NCBI RefSeq assembly: GCF_012952295.1
Contig: NZ_JABBCH010000011.1
Span: forward strand, 62,001 to 126,000
Length of the DNA: 64,000 bases
Direction of reading: 5' to 3'
DNA from: Crystallibacter degradans
Lineage (GTDB): Bacteria; Actinomycetota; Actinomycetes; Actinomycetales; Micrococcaceae
Positions within the stretch are counted from its first letter, which is position 1; each line of letters starts with the position of its first letter. The position numbers were made by a program, and so were the translations under genes. This document shows positions 28,672 through 38,548 of this stretch, piece by piece. The notes below the pieces were generated by a model. The model worked only from the letters and a program-made list of their open reading frames with translations, ran no database searches and was not told the DNA's origin.

Positions 28672-30108
28672 TTAGGCCTTGGACTCGGCAGCGCTGTCGT
28701 CCGTGCTCTCCTCGGAAGCGGCCTCAGCCGGGGCTTCCTCGGCCGGGGCTTCGTCAGCCTGAGCGGCTTCTGCCTGGGCAGCCTGGATCATGTCCTCAAC
28801 GTTCGGCTCTTCTTCACCAGCGGGGCGGACGAAGTCGCTGAGGTCAACCTCGGCACCGTTGGTGTCCGTAACCTTGGCCAGCTCCAGCACCTTGGCCAGG
28901 GCCTTGCGGCGGCGGACCTCGGAAACCATCATCGGCACCTGGCCGCTCTGGTCGATGAGCTGTGCGAACTGGTTCGGATCCATGCCGTACTGGCTGGCGG
29001 AGGAAACGATGTAGTCGATCAGTTCTGCCTGGCTGACGCCAACCTCTTCCTTGTCCGCTACGGCGTCAAGGATGATTTCGTTCTGGAACGCGCGCTCCGT
29101 GTTCTGGCGGACTTCAGCGCGGTGCTCTTCGGTGTCGTGCTCTTCGCTGCCGTCGCTGTTCTCCGGGCGGAAGTGCTGCTCGAGCTGCTCTTCAACCACG
29201 GATTCGGGAACGGGAACCTCAACGAGTTCCATCAGCTTGTCCAGCACCTTGTCGCGTGCTTCGACTCCCTGCTCCGTGACCTTGCTGGCGGCAGCCTGCT
29301 TCGCCAGGTCTTCCTTCAGCTCGGCAATGGTGTCGAATTCGCTGGCCAGCTGGGCAAAGTCATCGTTTGCCTCCGGCAGCTCGCGCTCCTTGACAGCCTT
29401 GATGATGACCTTGACTTCGGCTTCTTCGCCGGCATGCTCGCCACCGGCCAGCGTGGTCATGAAAGTCGCGTCTTCGTCGGCACTCAGGCCGGTAACGGCT
29501 TCGTCCAGGCCCTCGAGCATGGTTCCGGCACCGACCTGGTAGGACAGGTCAGCTGCGGAGTCAACCTCTTCGCCATTCACCTTGGCGGTGAGGTCCATGG
29601 TGATGAAGTCATCCTGGGCCGCGGGACGGTCAACGGACTTCAGCGTGCCGAACCGGCCGCGCAGGTCGTCCATGGCCTTTTCGACGTCGGCGTCGCTGGC
29701 TTCGGCAGCTTCAACGGTGACCTCGAGTCCGGAGTACTCCGGCAGTTCGATTTCGGGGCGGATGTCCACCTCGACGTGGAAGGACAGCTGGCCTTCGGTG
29801 GCAGCCGGGTCCGGGACCTCGGTGATCTCAACCTCGGGACGGCTCAGGGGGCGGATGCCGCTCTCCTGCACAGCGTTCTGGTAGAAACCGTTCAGGCCCT
29901 CGTTGATGGCCGTCTCGATGACATAGCCGCGTCCAACCCGCTGGTCGATGAGCTTGGAGGGAACCTTGCCCTTGCGGAAGCCAGGCACCTGGATCTGGGA
30001 GCCGATTGTCTTGTAGGCCTCGTCAATGCTGGGCTTGAGTTCCTCAAAGGGAACCTCAACATTGAGCTTGACCCGGGTGGGGGTGAGGTTTTCGACAGCG
30101 CTCTTCAC
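28672..30108 (-). CDS. tig: Trigger factor, ribosome-associated chaperone and prolyl isomerase
   Basis: Trigger factor binds L23 at the exit tunnel and helps nascent chains fold. The 478-aa product starts with GTG after AGGAG. The N-terminal ribosome-binding domain has the signature GFRKGKVP near residue 44. The FKBP-type PPIase domain covers about 150-240, and the helical C-terminal domain follows. The last 45 residues are an acidic Ala/Glu-rich tail, usual in actinobacteria. It precedes clpP1P2-clpX in the standard order. Confidence 0.97.
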   Translation of the reverse strand: MKSAVENLTPTRVKLNVEVPFEELKPSIDEAYKTIGSQIQVPGFRKGKVPSKLIDQRVGRGYVIETAINEGLNGFYQNAVQESGIRPLSRPEVEITEVPDPAATEGQLSFHVEVDIRPEIELPEYSGLEVTVEAAEASDADVEKAMDDLRGRFGTLKSVDRPAAQDDFITMDLTAKVNGEEVDSAADLSYQVGAGTMLEGLDEAVTGLSADEDATFMTTLAGGEHAGEEAEVKVIIKAVKERELPEANDDFAQLASEFDTIAELKEDLAKQAAASKVTEQGVEARDKVLDKLMELVEVPVPESVVEEQLEQHFRPENSDGSEEHDTEEHRAEVRQNTERAFQNEIILDAVADKEEVGVSQAELIDYIVSSASQYGMDPNQFAQLIDQSGQVPMMVSEVRRRKALAKVLELAKVTDTNGAEVDLSDFVRPAGEEEPNVEDMIQAAQAEAAQADEAPAEEAPAEAASEESTDDSAAESKA

Positions 30109-30162
30109 AGCGTTAGAACTCCTGATAGCTATAGGGGTTGGATCTGCACCAAGAATACAGAG

Positions 30163-30235
30163 TCGGGGCGACAGGACTCGAACCTGCGATCTCCTGCTCC
30201 CAAAGCAGGCGCGCTAGCCACTACGCTACGCCCCG
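30163..30235 (-). tRNA. tRNA-Pro (UGG)
   Basis: On the minus strand a full cloverleaf is visible: acceptor CGGGGCG/CGCCCCG, D-arm with AGTGGCTA, anticodon stem CCTGC/GCAGG around TTTGGGA (anticodon TGG), and T-loop TTCGAGT. CCA is not encoded. Confidence 0.95.
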
Positions 30236-30346
30236 TAGTGCACGGCAAGTCTACGGCCTAAGCAGACTCCGTGCACAATCGGCGGCGGCAAAAGGACTGC
30301 CGCCTTAACGAAAAAGACGGACCGCTGCCGGCCCGTCTCATCGCAG

Positions 30347-30417
30347 AGGGGATGACGGGAATCGAACCCGCGTAATCAGTTTGGAAGACTGAGGCTCTAC
30401 CATTGAGCTACATCCCC
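30347..30417 (-). tRNA. tRNA-Gly (UCC)
   Basis: On the minus strand: acceptor GGGGATG/CATCCCC, D-arm GCTCAATGGTAGAGC, anticodon stem TCAGT/ACTGA around CTTCCAA (anticodon TCC), and T-loop TTCGATT. CCA is not encoded. Confidence 0.95.
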
Positions 30418-30479
30418 AGGACGTTGAAACTCTAGCATGACCACGGACCGGTTTCGCAAATCGGCGGCCCGCGCTCCGT

Positions 30480-31367
30480 TCAGGCCTGCTGGCAGTCCGG
30501 ACACCAGTACAGCTTGCGGCTTCCCATCTCCGCCAGCACCACGTCAGTGCCGCAGACGCGGCAGCCGAGTCCCTGGCGCTGATAGACGTAGTGCGCGTTG
30601 TCCGGCCACACCGGCAGGCCACTGCCCTCGCGGTGTTCGGCACGCGTAGTGATGATCAGCCCGTCCCGGACACCGTCGCGCATGACCAGGGCGATGTCCT
30701 CCCACAGCAGTGCCGCTTCCTCGGCTGACAGGCTTTTGCCCGGGCGCCAGGGATTCAGCCCGCAGCGGAACAGCGTCTCCGCGCGGTAGATGTTGCCGAC
30801 GCCGGCGATGACGTCCTGGCTCATCAGCAATGTGCCCACCGCGGAGCCTTTCGATGCCAGCCGCCGGACAAACTCGTCCGGGCCGGCATCCGGCTGGAGC
30901 GGGTCCGGCCCCAGTTTGGCGACGACGGCGGACTGCTCGCCTTCGGTGATCACTTCGCAGGCCGTCGGGCCGCGTAGATCCGCCCAGCCATGGGCTGATA
31001 CGAGCCTCGCGCGCACCTGGCCCACCGGCTCCGGCGGGCCGTCGTACGCAAGGTGCGGATCGTCGTCGTACGCTTCACGCTCCCCTACCCGGCGCGGCGC
31101 GCCGATGCTGGAGGCGCCACGGAAGGTTTCGTCACCGCCGAAGTCCCAGGCGCCGTAGAGACCGAGGTGGACGCGCAGAATCAGCTCGTTGTCGAAGTGC
31201 AGGAACAGTTGCTTGCCGTGCGCGCGGGCAGCTTCCAGGATGTGTCCGTTGACCCTCTCCGCGCCGGCAGCGAAGCGGCCTTGCGGACTACTGACGGCGA
31301 GGCGCTGACCGCCAAAGACGGAATTGAACTGGGCGGCGAGGCGGTGGACCGAGTGGCCTTCAGGCAT
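30480..31367 (-). CDS. Fpg/Nei family DNA glycosylase (endonuclease VIII-like)
   Basis: Bifunctional base-excision glycosylase/AP lyase. The N-terminus MPEGHSVHR provides the catalytic Pro2 and Glu3. The helix-two-turn-helix motif is around SQDVIAGVGNIYRAE, and a C-terminal zinc finger has CRVCG and CPDC. At 295 aa with the PEGHSVH start it resembles the actinobacterial Nei2-type group rather than MutM. It ends the rpiB-nei pair (5-bp gap). Confidence 0.93.
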   Translation of the reverse strand: MPEGHSVHRLAAQFNSVFGGQRLAVSSPQGRFAAGAERVNGHILEAARAHGKQLFLHFDNELILRVHLGLYGAWDFGGDETFRGASSIGAPRRVGEREAYDDDPHLAYDGPPEPVGQVRARLVSAHGWADLRGPTACEVITEGEQSAVVAKLGPDPLQPDAGPDEFVRRLASKGSAVGTLLMSQDVIAGVGNIYRAETLFRCGLNPWRPGKSLSAEEAALLWEDIALVMRDGVRDGLIITTRAEHREGSGLPVWPDNAHYVYQRQGLGCRVCGTDVVLAEMGSRKLYWCPDCQQA

Positions 31368-31372
31368 GTGCT

Positions 31373-31846
31373 TTAGGCGGGAACTTCGCCGGTGGTTTCG
31401 TACTCGGCGATCTTGCCGATCCGCCGCACGTGGCGTTCGGCGTTGGAAAACGGTTCGGCCAGGAACGCTTCGATGATGGCGGTAGCCTCGTCGACGCTGT
31501 GCTGGCGGCCGCCCACGGCGACGACGTTCGCGTCATTGTGCTCGCGGGCCAGCTTGGCCGTGTCCAGGTTCCAGGCCAGCGCCGCGCGTGCGCCCTTGAC
31601 CTTGTTGGCGGCAATCTGCTCGCCGTTGCCGGATCCGCCCAGCACGATGCCGAGGGCGTCCTGGCCCGCGGCCTGGTCAGCCACTACCGCGAGGGCCGCG
31701 TTGATGCAGAAAGACGGGTAGTCATCCTCCGCGTCGTATTCCTTGGGGCCGTGGTCGACGACCTCGTAGCCTTTGCCGGTCAGGTGGTCGATCAGATGGT
31801 GGCTCAGCTCGAGTCCGGCGTGGTCGGTGGCAATGTGAACGCGCAT
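31373..31846 (-). CDS. rpiB: Ribose-5-phosphate isomerase B
   Basis: RpiB interconverts ribose-5-P and ribulose-5-P in the pentose phosphate pathway. The 157-aa product starts MRVHIATDHAG, contains the catalytic-cysteine region YPSFCINAA and the phosphate loop GGSGNGEQIAAN. The frame opens at 31906, but GAAGGA 6 bp before ATG 31846 and homology fix the start. Confidence 0.95.
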   Translation of the reverse strand: MRVHIATDHAGLELSHHLIDHLTGKGYEVVDHGPKEYDAEDDYPSFCINAALAVVADQAAGQDALGIVLGGSGNGEQIAANKVKGARAALAWNLDTAKLAREHNDANVVAVGGRQHSVDEATAIIEAFLAEPFSNAERHVRRIGKIAEYETTGEVPA

Positions 31847-32098
31847 ATACGGTCCTTCAGGCGGGAGGGGCGGAAGAATGACGGCTTCAAGCCTACTCTG
31901 AACCAACGTGCTTGCTAGCGGCCACGGGCGGAACGGCGGCGCAACGGAACGGCAACTTTTTCCTTCATCGCATCACGCCGGTGCTGTACATCCGCGGGGG
32001 CGGTGAAAGAATGGCCGAACTATGCAAGGGTTCCTTCATACAGCCCCTGCACCCGCACAGTCCCCGCCGGGACCCGCTACGACACTGGAGGCATCACT

Positions 32099-34660
32099 TT
32101 GCCAGGTTTGAATCTGACCCGCGCCGAGGCCCGCGAGCGCGCCGCATTGCTCAACGTTGAGTCCTACGACGTCACTCTGGACCTGACCCGGGGCGAGAAG
32201 GTCTTCGGCTCCACGACCGTGGTGAAGTTCTCCGCGACGGCGGGTGCGTCAACGTTCATCGACGCCATCACGGATACGGTGCGCTCCGTAACGCTCAACG
32301 GTGTGGAGCTGGACCCCGCGGAGGTTTCCGACGGCGTCCGCATCCAGTTGCCCAACCTGGCGGCGTCCAATGTCCTGGTCATCGACGCGGATGCGCTGTA
32401 CATGAACACCGGCGAGGGGCTGCACCGCTTCGTGGACCCGGTGGACAACGAGGTCTACCTTTACAGCCAGTTCGAAGTGCCCGATTCCCGCCGCATGTTC
32501 GCCGTCTTTGAGCAGCCGGACCTGAAAGCTGCCTTCCGGTTCACGGTGACGGCGCCGTCGCACTGGGACGTCATCTCCAACTCCCCCACGCCGGAGCCAG
32601 TCGCTGCCGGGTCCATCGAGGAAGGCGGCGCTGCCTCGACCTGGGACTTCGAGCCGACTCCCCGCATCTCTTCCTACATCACCGCGCTCATCGCCGGACC
32701 GTATCAGTCGGTGCGCAGCGAGCTCACCAGCTCCGACGGGCGCACGGTCCCGCTGGGCGTCTTTGCCCGCAAGTCGCTGATGCAGTACATGGACGCCGAG
32801 AACATCTTCGAACTCACGCGCCAGGGCTTCGCCTTCTATGAAAAGCAGTTCGGCACGCCGTACCCCTTCGCCAAGTACGACCAGCTCTTCGTGCCAGAGT
32901 TCAACGCCGGCGCGATGGAGAACGCGGGTGCCGTGACTTTCCTGGAGAACTACGTCTTCCGGTCCAAGGTGGCCGAGGCCTTGGTGGAGCGCCGCGCCAT
33001 CACCATCCTGCACGAGCTGGCGCATATGTGGTTCGGAGACCTGGTGACCATGCGCTGGTGGAACGACCTGTGGCTGAACGAGTCCTTTGCCGAGTTCATG
33101 TCCACGCTCGCCGCCGCGGAAGCCACCGAGTGGAAGCAGGCCTGGACCACGTTCGCCTCAATGGAGAAGTCCTGGGCTTACCGCCAGGACCAGCTGCCCT
33201 CCACGCACCCCATCGTCGCGGACATCCCGGACCTGCAGGCGGTGCAGGTCAACTTTGACGGCATCACCTACGCCAAGGGCGCTTCCGTCCTGCGCCAGCT
33301 CGTGGCCTGGGTCGGCCAGGAGCAGTTCATGGCCGGCGTGCGCGAATACTTCAACAAGCATGCCTGGCAGAACACCGAACTGGAGGACCTGCTCTCGGAG
33401 CTTGAGGTTTCCAGCGGCCGCGACCTGAAGGAATGGTCCGCCCAGTGGCTGGAGACCGCCGGCGTCAATACGTTGCGTCCGGAAATCACAACGGACGACA
33501 GCGGCAAGATCACCTCGTTCGCGATCCTCCAGTCCGCCGTACCCGAGTTCCCGACCATCCGGCCGCACCGGCTCGCCGTCGGCTTCTATAACCTCGACGC
33601 CGAAGGCAAGCTGGTCCGTACCCACCGCGAGGAGCTCGACGTCGACGGCGAGCGCACGGAGGTGCCCGAACTCGCCGGCCTCGAGCGGCCCGCCCTGGTG
33701 CTGCTGAACGACGATGATCTGGCCTACGCCAAGATCCGGCTTGACGAGGTCTCCCTCGCGACGTCGAAGGTCCATGTAAAGGACTTCACCGAGTCCCTGC
33801 CGCGGACCCTGGTGCTCGCCTCCGCCTGGGATGCTACCCGCGACGGCGAAACCCCGGCACGGGAGTACGCGGAGCTGGTCCTGAACAACATCGCCTACGA
33901 ATCCGATTCCTCGGTGGTGCTGGTGCTGTTGCGTCAGCTGGCAACCACGCTGGCCTTCTACGTCAACCCCGCGGACCGCAAGCGCCTGACCCTCGCTGCG
34001 GCTGACCGGCTGTGGGAACTCAGCCAAAGTGCCGAGGCCGGTTCCGACGCGCAGCTGCAGTTCGTCAAGGCCTTCGCGCTGCATGCCCAGACCGAAGCCC
34101 AGCTCGCCGCGGTAGCCTCGCTCCTCTCCGGCGAGCGCGTCCTGGACGGCCTCACCGTCGACGCAGACCTGCGCTGGGAGCTGCTGACGTCGCTGGTAGC
34201 CGGCGGCGAATTCGGGCAGCCGGAGATCGACGCCGAACTAGAGCGCGACGCCACGGCCACCGGCCAGCGCGCCGCTGCCCTGGCCCAAGCGGCCATCCCC
34301 ACAGCCGACGCGAAAGCGGCAGCCTGGGACGCCGTCGTCGTTCGTGGTGATCTGCCCAACGCCACCCAGCAGTCCGTCATCGCCGGTTTCAACAGGGTCC
34401 ACGACACCGCCCTGCTGGAGCCCTACGCGGCGGCGTACTTTGCCGCGGTCGAGGACATCTGGACCACGCGTACGCATGAGATTGCGCAGCAGATTGTGGT
34501 GGGGCTCTACCCCTCGCAGCTGGCCACGCAGTCCACCGTTGACCAGACCGACGAGTTCCTTAAGGCGCTCGGCACCGACTCGCCATCACTGCGGCGTCTG
34601 GTGCTGGAGAGCCGCGACGGAATTGTGCGGGCGCTGAAGGCCCAGGCCGTCGACAGGTAA
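32099..34660 (+). CDS. pepN: Aminopeptidase N (M1 family zinc metallopeptidase)
   Basis: Cytosolic M1 aminopeptidase that removes N-terminal residues from peptides. The exopeptidase motif GAMENAGA and the zinc site HELAHMWFGD with the downstream glutamate in NESFAEF are intact. About 853 aa, with an ERAP1-like C-terminal helical domain. The frame is open from GTG 32003, but GGAGG at 32086-32090 lies 8 bp before a TTG at 32099 that gives the expected N-terminus PGLNLTRAEA, so a TTG start is assigned. It diverges from rpiB. Confidence 0.95.
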   Translation: MPGLNLTRAEARERAALLNVESYDVTLDLTRGEKVFGSTTVVKFSATAGASTFIDAITDTVRSVTLNGVELDPAEVSDGVRIQLPNLAASNVLVIDADALYMNTGEGLHRFVDPVDNEVYLYSQFEVPDSRRMFAVFEQPDLKAAFRFTVTAPSHWDVISNSPTPEPVAAGSIEEGGAASTWDFEPTPRISSYITALIAGPYQSVRSELTSSDGRTVPLGVFARKSLMQYMDAENIFELTRQGFAFYEKQFGTPYPFAKYDQLFVPEFNAGAMENAGAVTFLENYVFRSKVAEALVERRAITILHELAHMWFGDLVTMRWWNDLWLNESFAEFMSTLAAAEATEWKQAWTTFASMEKSWAYRQDQLPSTHPIVADIPDLQAVQVNFDGITYAKGASVLRQLVAWVGQEQFMAGVREYFNKHAWQNTELEDLLSELEVSSGRDLKEWSAQWLETAGVNTLRPEITTDDSGKITSFAILQSAVPEFPTIRPHRLAVGFYNLDAEGKLVRTHREELDVDGERTEVPELAGLERPALVLLNDDDLAYAKIRLDEVSLATSKVHVKDFTESLPRTLVLASAWDATRDGETPAREYAELVLNNIAYESDSSVVLVLLRQLATTLAFYVNPADRKRLTLAAADRLWELSQSAEAGSDAQLQFVKAFALHAQTEAQLAAVASLLSGERVLDGLTVDADLRWELLTSLVAGGEFGQPEIDAELERDATATGQRAAALAQAAIPTADAKAAAWDAVVVRGDLPNATQQSVIAGFNRVHDTALLEPYAAAYFAAVEDIWTTRTHEIAQQIVVGLYPSQLATQSTVDQTDEFLKALGTDSPSLRRLVLESRDGIVRALKAQAVDR

Positions 34661-34698
34661 CGACGCCGAAAGACCGTCCACCGACGGTCGCACAGCTC

Positions 34699-34738
34699 AG
34701 GACATGCCTGCGGGACTGGTTCCCCGCAGGCATGTCCT
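34699..34738 (+). terminator. Terminator after pepN
   Basis: A perfect 16-bp stem AGGACATGCCTGCGGG / CCCGCAGGCATGTCCT with an 8-nt loop, 39 bp after the pepN stop. Confidence 0.85.
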
Positions 34739-34785
34739 GTCTATATTCTGGCTGGAGGCAGTGCACCGGGCTGTGAGGTGAATCT

Positions 34786-36822
34786 ATGTCCTGGGTTGCG
34801 ATCGGCCAGCTGACCGCACTTCTCGCGGTCTTCTACTTCCCTGGGTACATGGTCCTGCGCGGGCTACGGCTCAACCATCTGAGGGCCTTGGTCCTGGCTC
34901 CCGCGGTCTCGGGGTCCCTCGTAGCTGCCGGAACCTTGCTGTGCCGGATCACCGGTATCCGCTGGGGTCCGTCGATGCTCCTTGCCGTCAGCTTGCTCGC
35001 TGCCGTTATCGCTGCCTGCCTCTACCTGCTGATCCGGCCAAGGCGGATGCCGCACGCTGAGCCAGGGCCCCCCTGGCCAACGAAGCTCCTCGTAGCCGGC
35101 TCGCTGATTGCTGCAGCTGTACTCAACGGGTGGACCATGCTCGATGCGATGAACAACGTCGATAGAGTCAACCAAGCCTGGGATCCCAGCTTTCATGTGA
35201 ACGCACTCCGCTGGATCAAAGAAAACGGGCAGGCATCGCCTTGGGATATCAATCCCATCTACAGCCAGGGAACAGGCTCTTTCTATCCCGCCGGCTGGCA
35301 TGCGCTGGTGGCGCTGCCGCCGGGTGACGTCGTTACCTCAGCGAACCTGGCCACGCTCATCGTGGCGTGCGTCGTGTGGCCGACTTCGCTGACATACCTG
35401 GCTGTGGCCCTCTTCCCACAACGAAGACTCACATGGGTGCTGACGCCGGCCGCGGCCGCCGGCGTCATTGCGTTTCCCATCATTCAGCAGAGCCGCAGTG
35501 CACAATGGCCAAATGCGTTGGCGGTGGCCTTGGTGCCGGCAATCCTCGCTCTGGGGATCGAGCTCGCTGCTAGTCTGCACCAGCAGCGCACAGCCCCACC
35601 CGTGGATGTTCGGTCCACGCATCCGGACGGACGAAACCAGACCGTGAAATCACTAGTGCTCGTGCTGGCGACGGCGAGTGCGGCCTGGATTCACCCCAGT
35701 GCCATTTTCGCCCTGATCGCGCTGGGCTGTATCTACGTGCTGCGGTACATCGTCCTGATGTGCAGGGCCAGCTGGTTGCAGGACCGGCGGCACGGACGTC
35801 TCTGGGTTGCCTTCTGGGCCCTTTGTACAGGTAGCGCAGTCTGGCTGATCAGCACCTCCCCCATTGTGGCTGGCATGGCGGATAACACTGCCGTCACAGC
35901 ACCGTTCCCGGACGCCGCCGAGCGCCTGTTTTTTGATCTTCCCAGGTCCCCTGATGACGAGCGGATCCAGCTGCGTGACTACAACTTCTGGATCGGCCCG
36001 CTGGTTATCCTCGGCGCCTTCTGTGCACTGCGGCGGAAAAGAAGCTGGCCTGCTGCCGTTGGCCTTGGCGTAACTGTTGTTCTCTACCTGGCCGCCCTTC
36101 ACCCTGCCAGACCGCTCTCGTGGATGACCGGCCTTTGGTACCACGACGCCGTCCGTATCGCTGCCGTCTCCGCCGTCGTCGCCTGCGTCTTTGCCGCTTA
36201 TGCCCTCGATCAAATTTTCACGGCGCTGCTGTGGTATGTGCCGGTCAATGGAAGACGTGCGGCCGCGGCTGCCATCGTAGCCGCGACCGTCTGCACTGTA
36301 GTGGCTACGAATGCCTTCCGCTATGACACGCGTCAGGAAGCGGCAGTGCCTCACTATGACGTTGAGTCGGACGAGTTCGGGCGGAGCATACTGTCAGGCG
36401 AGCAAGACTTCATCAAGTCGTTGGCCGACGTCCTGCCGGCGGACGCGACCGTCATCGGGGACCCGTTCAACGGATCGACGTTCATTTATGCGCTCACTGG
36501 ACGACATGTCGTCTACTCCCAGTACGGGTTTGCAGACCGCACCGCGGACGAGAAGTTCCTGCGGACACGCTTCCGGGACATCCATCGCGATCCGGAGGTG
36601 TGTGCTGCCTTGAAGCGAACTGGTGCAGAGTACGTGTACTTAGGCGGTGCCGAACGGGCGCGGCAGTTCAACCCCTACCTTCAGTGGCCCGGCTTTTATG
36701 ACGTGGACGTTTCTCAAGGATTCGAGTTGTTGGCATCTGCCGAACACGCCGCGCTGTATAAAATCACCGCGTGCAACCGCAGGAGCATGAAGCAACGCAT
36801 CGGCTCCCGGCACATTACCTGA
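34786..36822 (+). CDS. Large polytopic membrane protein, GT-C-like (DUF6541-type)
   Basis: A 678-aa protein with about a dozen hydrophobic helices from residue 5 to about 500, then a soluble extracytoplasmic C-terminal part of about 170 residues ending near FELLASAEHAALYKI. The overall shape, with an acidic/aromatic first loop (NNVDRVNQAWDPSFHVNALRW), resembles GT-C-fold polyprenol-sugar-dependent glycosyltransferases. I recall similar actinobacterial proteins grouped as DUF6541. GAGGTG lies 6 bp before the ATG. No neighbouring gene explains it. The substrate is unknown, and the glycosyltransferase role is inference. Confidence 0.75.
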   Translation: MSWVAIGQLTALLAVFYFPGYMVLRGLRLNHLRALVLAPAVSGSLVAAGTLLCRITGIRWGPSMLLAVSLLAAVIAACLYLLIRPRRMPHAEPGPPWPTKLLVAGSLIAAAVLNGWTMLDAMNNVDRVNQAWDPSFHVNALRWIKENGQASPWDINPIYSQGTGSFYPAGWHALVALPPGDVVTSANLATLIVACVVWPTSLTYLAVALFPQRRLTWVLTPAAAAGVIAFPIIQQSRSAQWPNALAVALVPAILALGIELAASLHQQRTAPPVDVRSTHPDGRNQTVKSLVLVLATASAAWIHPSAIFALIALGCIYVLRYIVLMCRASWLQDRRHGRLWVAFWALCTGSAVWLISTSPIVAGMADNTAVTAPFPDAAERLFFDLPRSPDDERIQLRDYNFWIGPLVILGAFCALRRKRSWPAAVGLGVTVVLYLAALHPARPLSWMTGLWYHDAVRIAAVSAVVACVFAAYALDQIFTALLWYVPVNGRRAAAAAIVAATVCTVVATNAFRYDTRQEAAVPHYDVESDEFGRSILSGEQDFIKSLADVLPADATVIGDPFNGSTFIYALTGRHVVYSQYGFADRTADEKFLRTRFRDIHRDPEVCAALKRTGAEYVYLGGAERARQFNPYLQWPGFYDVDVSQGFELLASAEHAALYKITACNRRSMKQRIGSRHIT

Positions 36823-36839
36823 CGTGCTTTAATCCGGTC

Positions 36840-37310
36840 ATGGACCTCAGTAACCACCGCTACCGTATCTCGCTCGCCTGGACCGGCAACCGTGGCGAAG
36901 GCACGTCGTCATACCGGAGCTATGGACGTGACCACCTCATCACCGCGCCGGGGCTTCCGGATCTCGCCGGCACCGCCGACCCGACCTTCCATGGGGACAA
37001 AGACCGGTGGAATCCGGAGCAACTCCTGCTCACCGCACTGGCTCAGTGCCACATGCTCTCCTACCTGCATCTCGCCGTGAAACACGGCATTGTAGTGACC
37101 GACTACACGGACGACGCCGAGGGCACCTTGCGCCTGAACCGGGACGGCAGCGGCGAATTTACGTCCGCAACGCTTCGACCGCGCGTCACGGTTGCGGACC
37201 CGGCCCATAACGAACTGGCGCAGAAGCTACACCACGACGCGAACCAAGTGTGCTTCATTGCCCGCAGCGTCAATTTCCCGGTATTGCACGAACCTGTCAC
37301 CATGAACTAA
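36840..37310 (+). CDS. OsmC family peroxiredoxin-like protein
   Basis: OsmC/Ohr proteins reduce organic hydroperoxides with a pair of cysteines. The 156-aa product has the first cysteine in LLTALAQCHMLSY and the second in ANQVCFIARSVNFPV, in the normal spacing. The open frame begins at 36771 inside the upstream gene. ATG 36840 starts MDLSNHRYRISLAW, which fits homologues, and lies 17 bp after the upstream stop. The ribosome-binding site is weak. Confidence 0.88.
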   Translation: MDLSNHRYRISLAWTGNRGEGTSSYRSYGRDHLITAPGLPDLAGTADPTFHGDKDRWNPEQLLLTALAQCHMLSYLHLAVKHGIVVTDYTDDAEGTLRLNRDGSGEFTSATLRPRVTVADPAHNELAQKLHHDANQVCFIARSVNFPVLHEPVTMN

Positions 37311-37381
37311 CCCCGCGCCTCTGCCCGGCTGCGGCCAACACAGGATGGAGCTTGGCCAGGCAACGCGCCCGTGCGGTATCT

Positions 37382-37825
37382 TCAGCGGCGGCGGGCCAGA
37401 TCGCTCAACGTGGTGAACCCGGCGCGCCACGCCGTAAGGTTCAACGCGGCCAGTTCACGGGCCTCCACCATCGACCCGGCGATCTGCTCGAATCCATGCT
37501 CGGTCACGAAGAGCCTGGTGCCGGTCCCCTCCGGCTCCAGCCGGAAGGTCACCACGGTACTGGCACCCAACTGTGGTTCCGTCTCAGGTTGCGCGGCATA
37601 GCGGTACTGGAAAAGTCCGTACGGCTGGACCTGCAATACCTTTCCAAGGAAGCGGCCATGTTCGCTCCACCGGTGTTCGATCCGGCCGCCGTTAACCGTT
37701 TCGCAGACCGCACCGTCGAACGCGTACCAGCGCCGGATAGCGTCGGGATCGGTCAGCAGGCTCCAAACCCTCTCGGGCGGTGCGTCGATAACCAGATCAT
37801 GTTCTATGCTGATGTCCTCATGCAT
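37382..37825 (-). CDS. SRPBCC (AHSA1-like) domain protein
   Basis: A 147-aa single-domain START/SRPBCC fold with IEHDLVIDAPPERVWSLLTDP at the N-terminus, the RWYAFDG segment, and a C-terminal helix with LAALNLTAWRAGFTTL. This family binds hydrophobic ligands or modulates partners; no specific function can be assigned. It is convergent with the OsmC gene and divergent from the hemoglobin gene. Confidence 0.85.
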   Translation of the reverse strand: MHEDISIEHDLVIDAPPERVWSLLTDPDAIRRWYAFDGAVCETVNGGRIEHRWSEHGRFLGKVLQVQPYGLFQYRYAAQPETEPQLGASTVVTFRLEPEGTGTRLFVTEHGFEQIAGSMVEARELAALNLTAWRAGFTTLSDLARRR

Positions 37826-37977
37826 GATTGCGCCCTCCTGATCATCACAACAACTCCCGCTGCCACCAGACTAAGTCCTCTCCACCGCTCCGGATCCGGA
37901 GCCCCGGGGAATTAGCTGCAACGGGCCAATGTTGGAGACAATGGGACCCGACACCAACGAACAGGCTGCCAATAGTT

Positions 37978-38511
37978 ATGACTGACAAAGATCTCCCCTC
38001 TGCCCCGCTGCCAGAGGCTACCCCTGCCGCTGCCGAAGGCGGTACAGCGGCCATCCCCCTACAGTCGCGGTTCGGCCAGCCCATCGCGACACTGCAGCCG
38101 GCGGCACGGGCTGCCAACGCGTTCCAACAGCCGGAGTACACGGACAACTTCTATGATGCCGTGGGCGGACACGCGACCTTCGTAAAGCTCGTCGACGTTT
38201 TCTACGAGGGCATCGCCGAGGACGAAGTGCTCCGGCAGATGTACCCGGAGGAGGATCTGGGGCCTGCCACGGAGCGGATGCGGATGTTCCTCGAGCAGTA
38301 CTGGGGCGGCCCCGGTACCTACAGCGAGCAGCGCGGCCATCCCCGGCTTCGGATGCGCCACCAGCCGTTCAAGGTGGATTTCGATGCCCGCGACCGCTGG
38401 CTTTCCCACATGCGCAAGGCCGTGGACTCGCTCGAGCTGCCCCCACTGTACGAACAGACCCTATGGGACTACTTCGAGCGGGCAGCCCACTCGATGGTCA
38501 ACAGCGCCTAG
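37978..38511 (+). CDS. Truncated hemoglobin, group II (GlbO-like)
   Basis: A haem-binding globin of the short 2-on-2 type linked to oxygen or NO chemistry. The globin domain spans about residues 56-177: [37 protein letters not shown] and the proximal histidine H128 in RMRHQPF. An extra N-terminal segment of about 50 residues, rich in Ala and Pro, precedes the domain. ATG 37978 is the first plausible start in a frame open from 37828; its ribosome-binding site is poor, so a different start is possible. Confidence 0.9.
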   Translation: MTDKDLPSAPLPEATPAAAEGGTAAIPLQSRFGQPIATLQPAARAANAFQQPEYTDNFYDAVGGHATFVKLVDVFYEGIAEDEVLRQMYPEEDLGPATERMRMFLEQYWGGPGTYSEQRGHPRLRMRHQPFKVDFDARDRWLSHMRKAVDSLELPPLYEQTLWDYFERAAHSMVNSA

Positions 38512-38548
38512 CTCTCCTGACTGGCATTTCCGCCGCCGCGTGCAAGGT

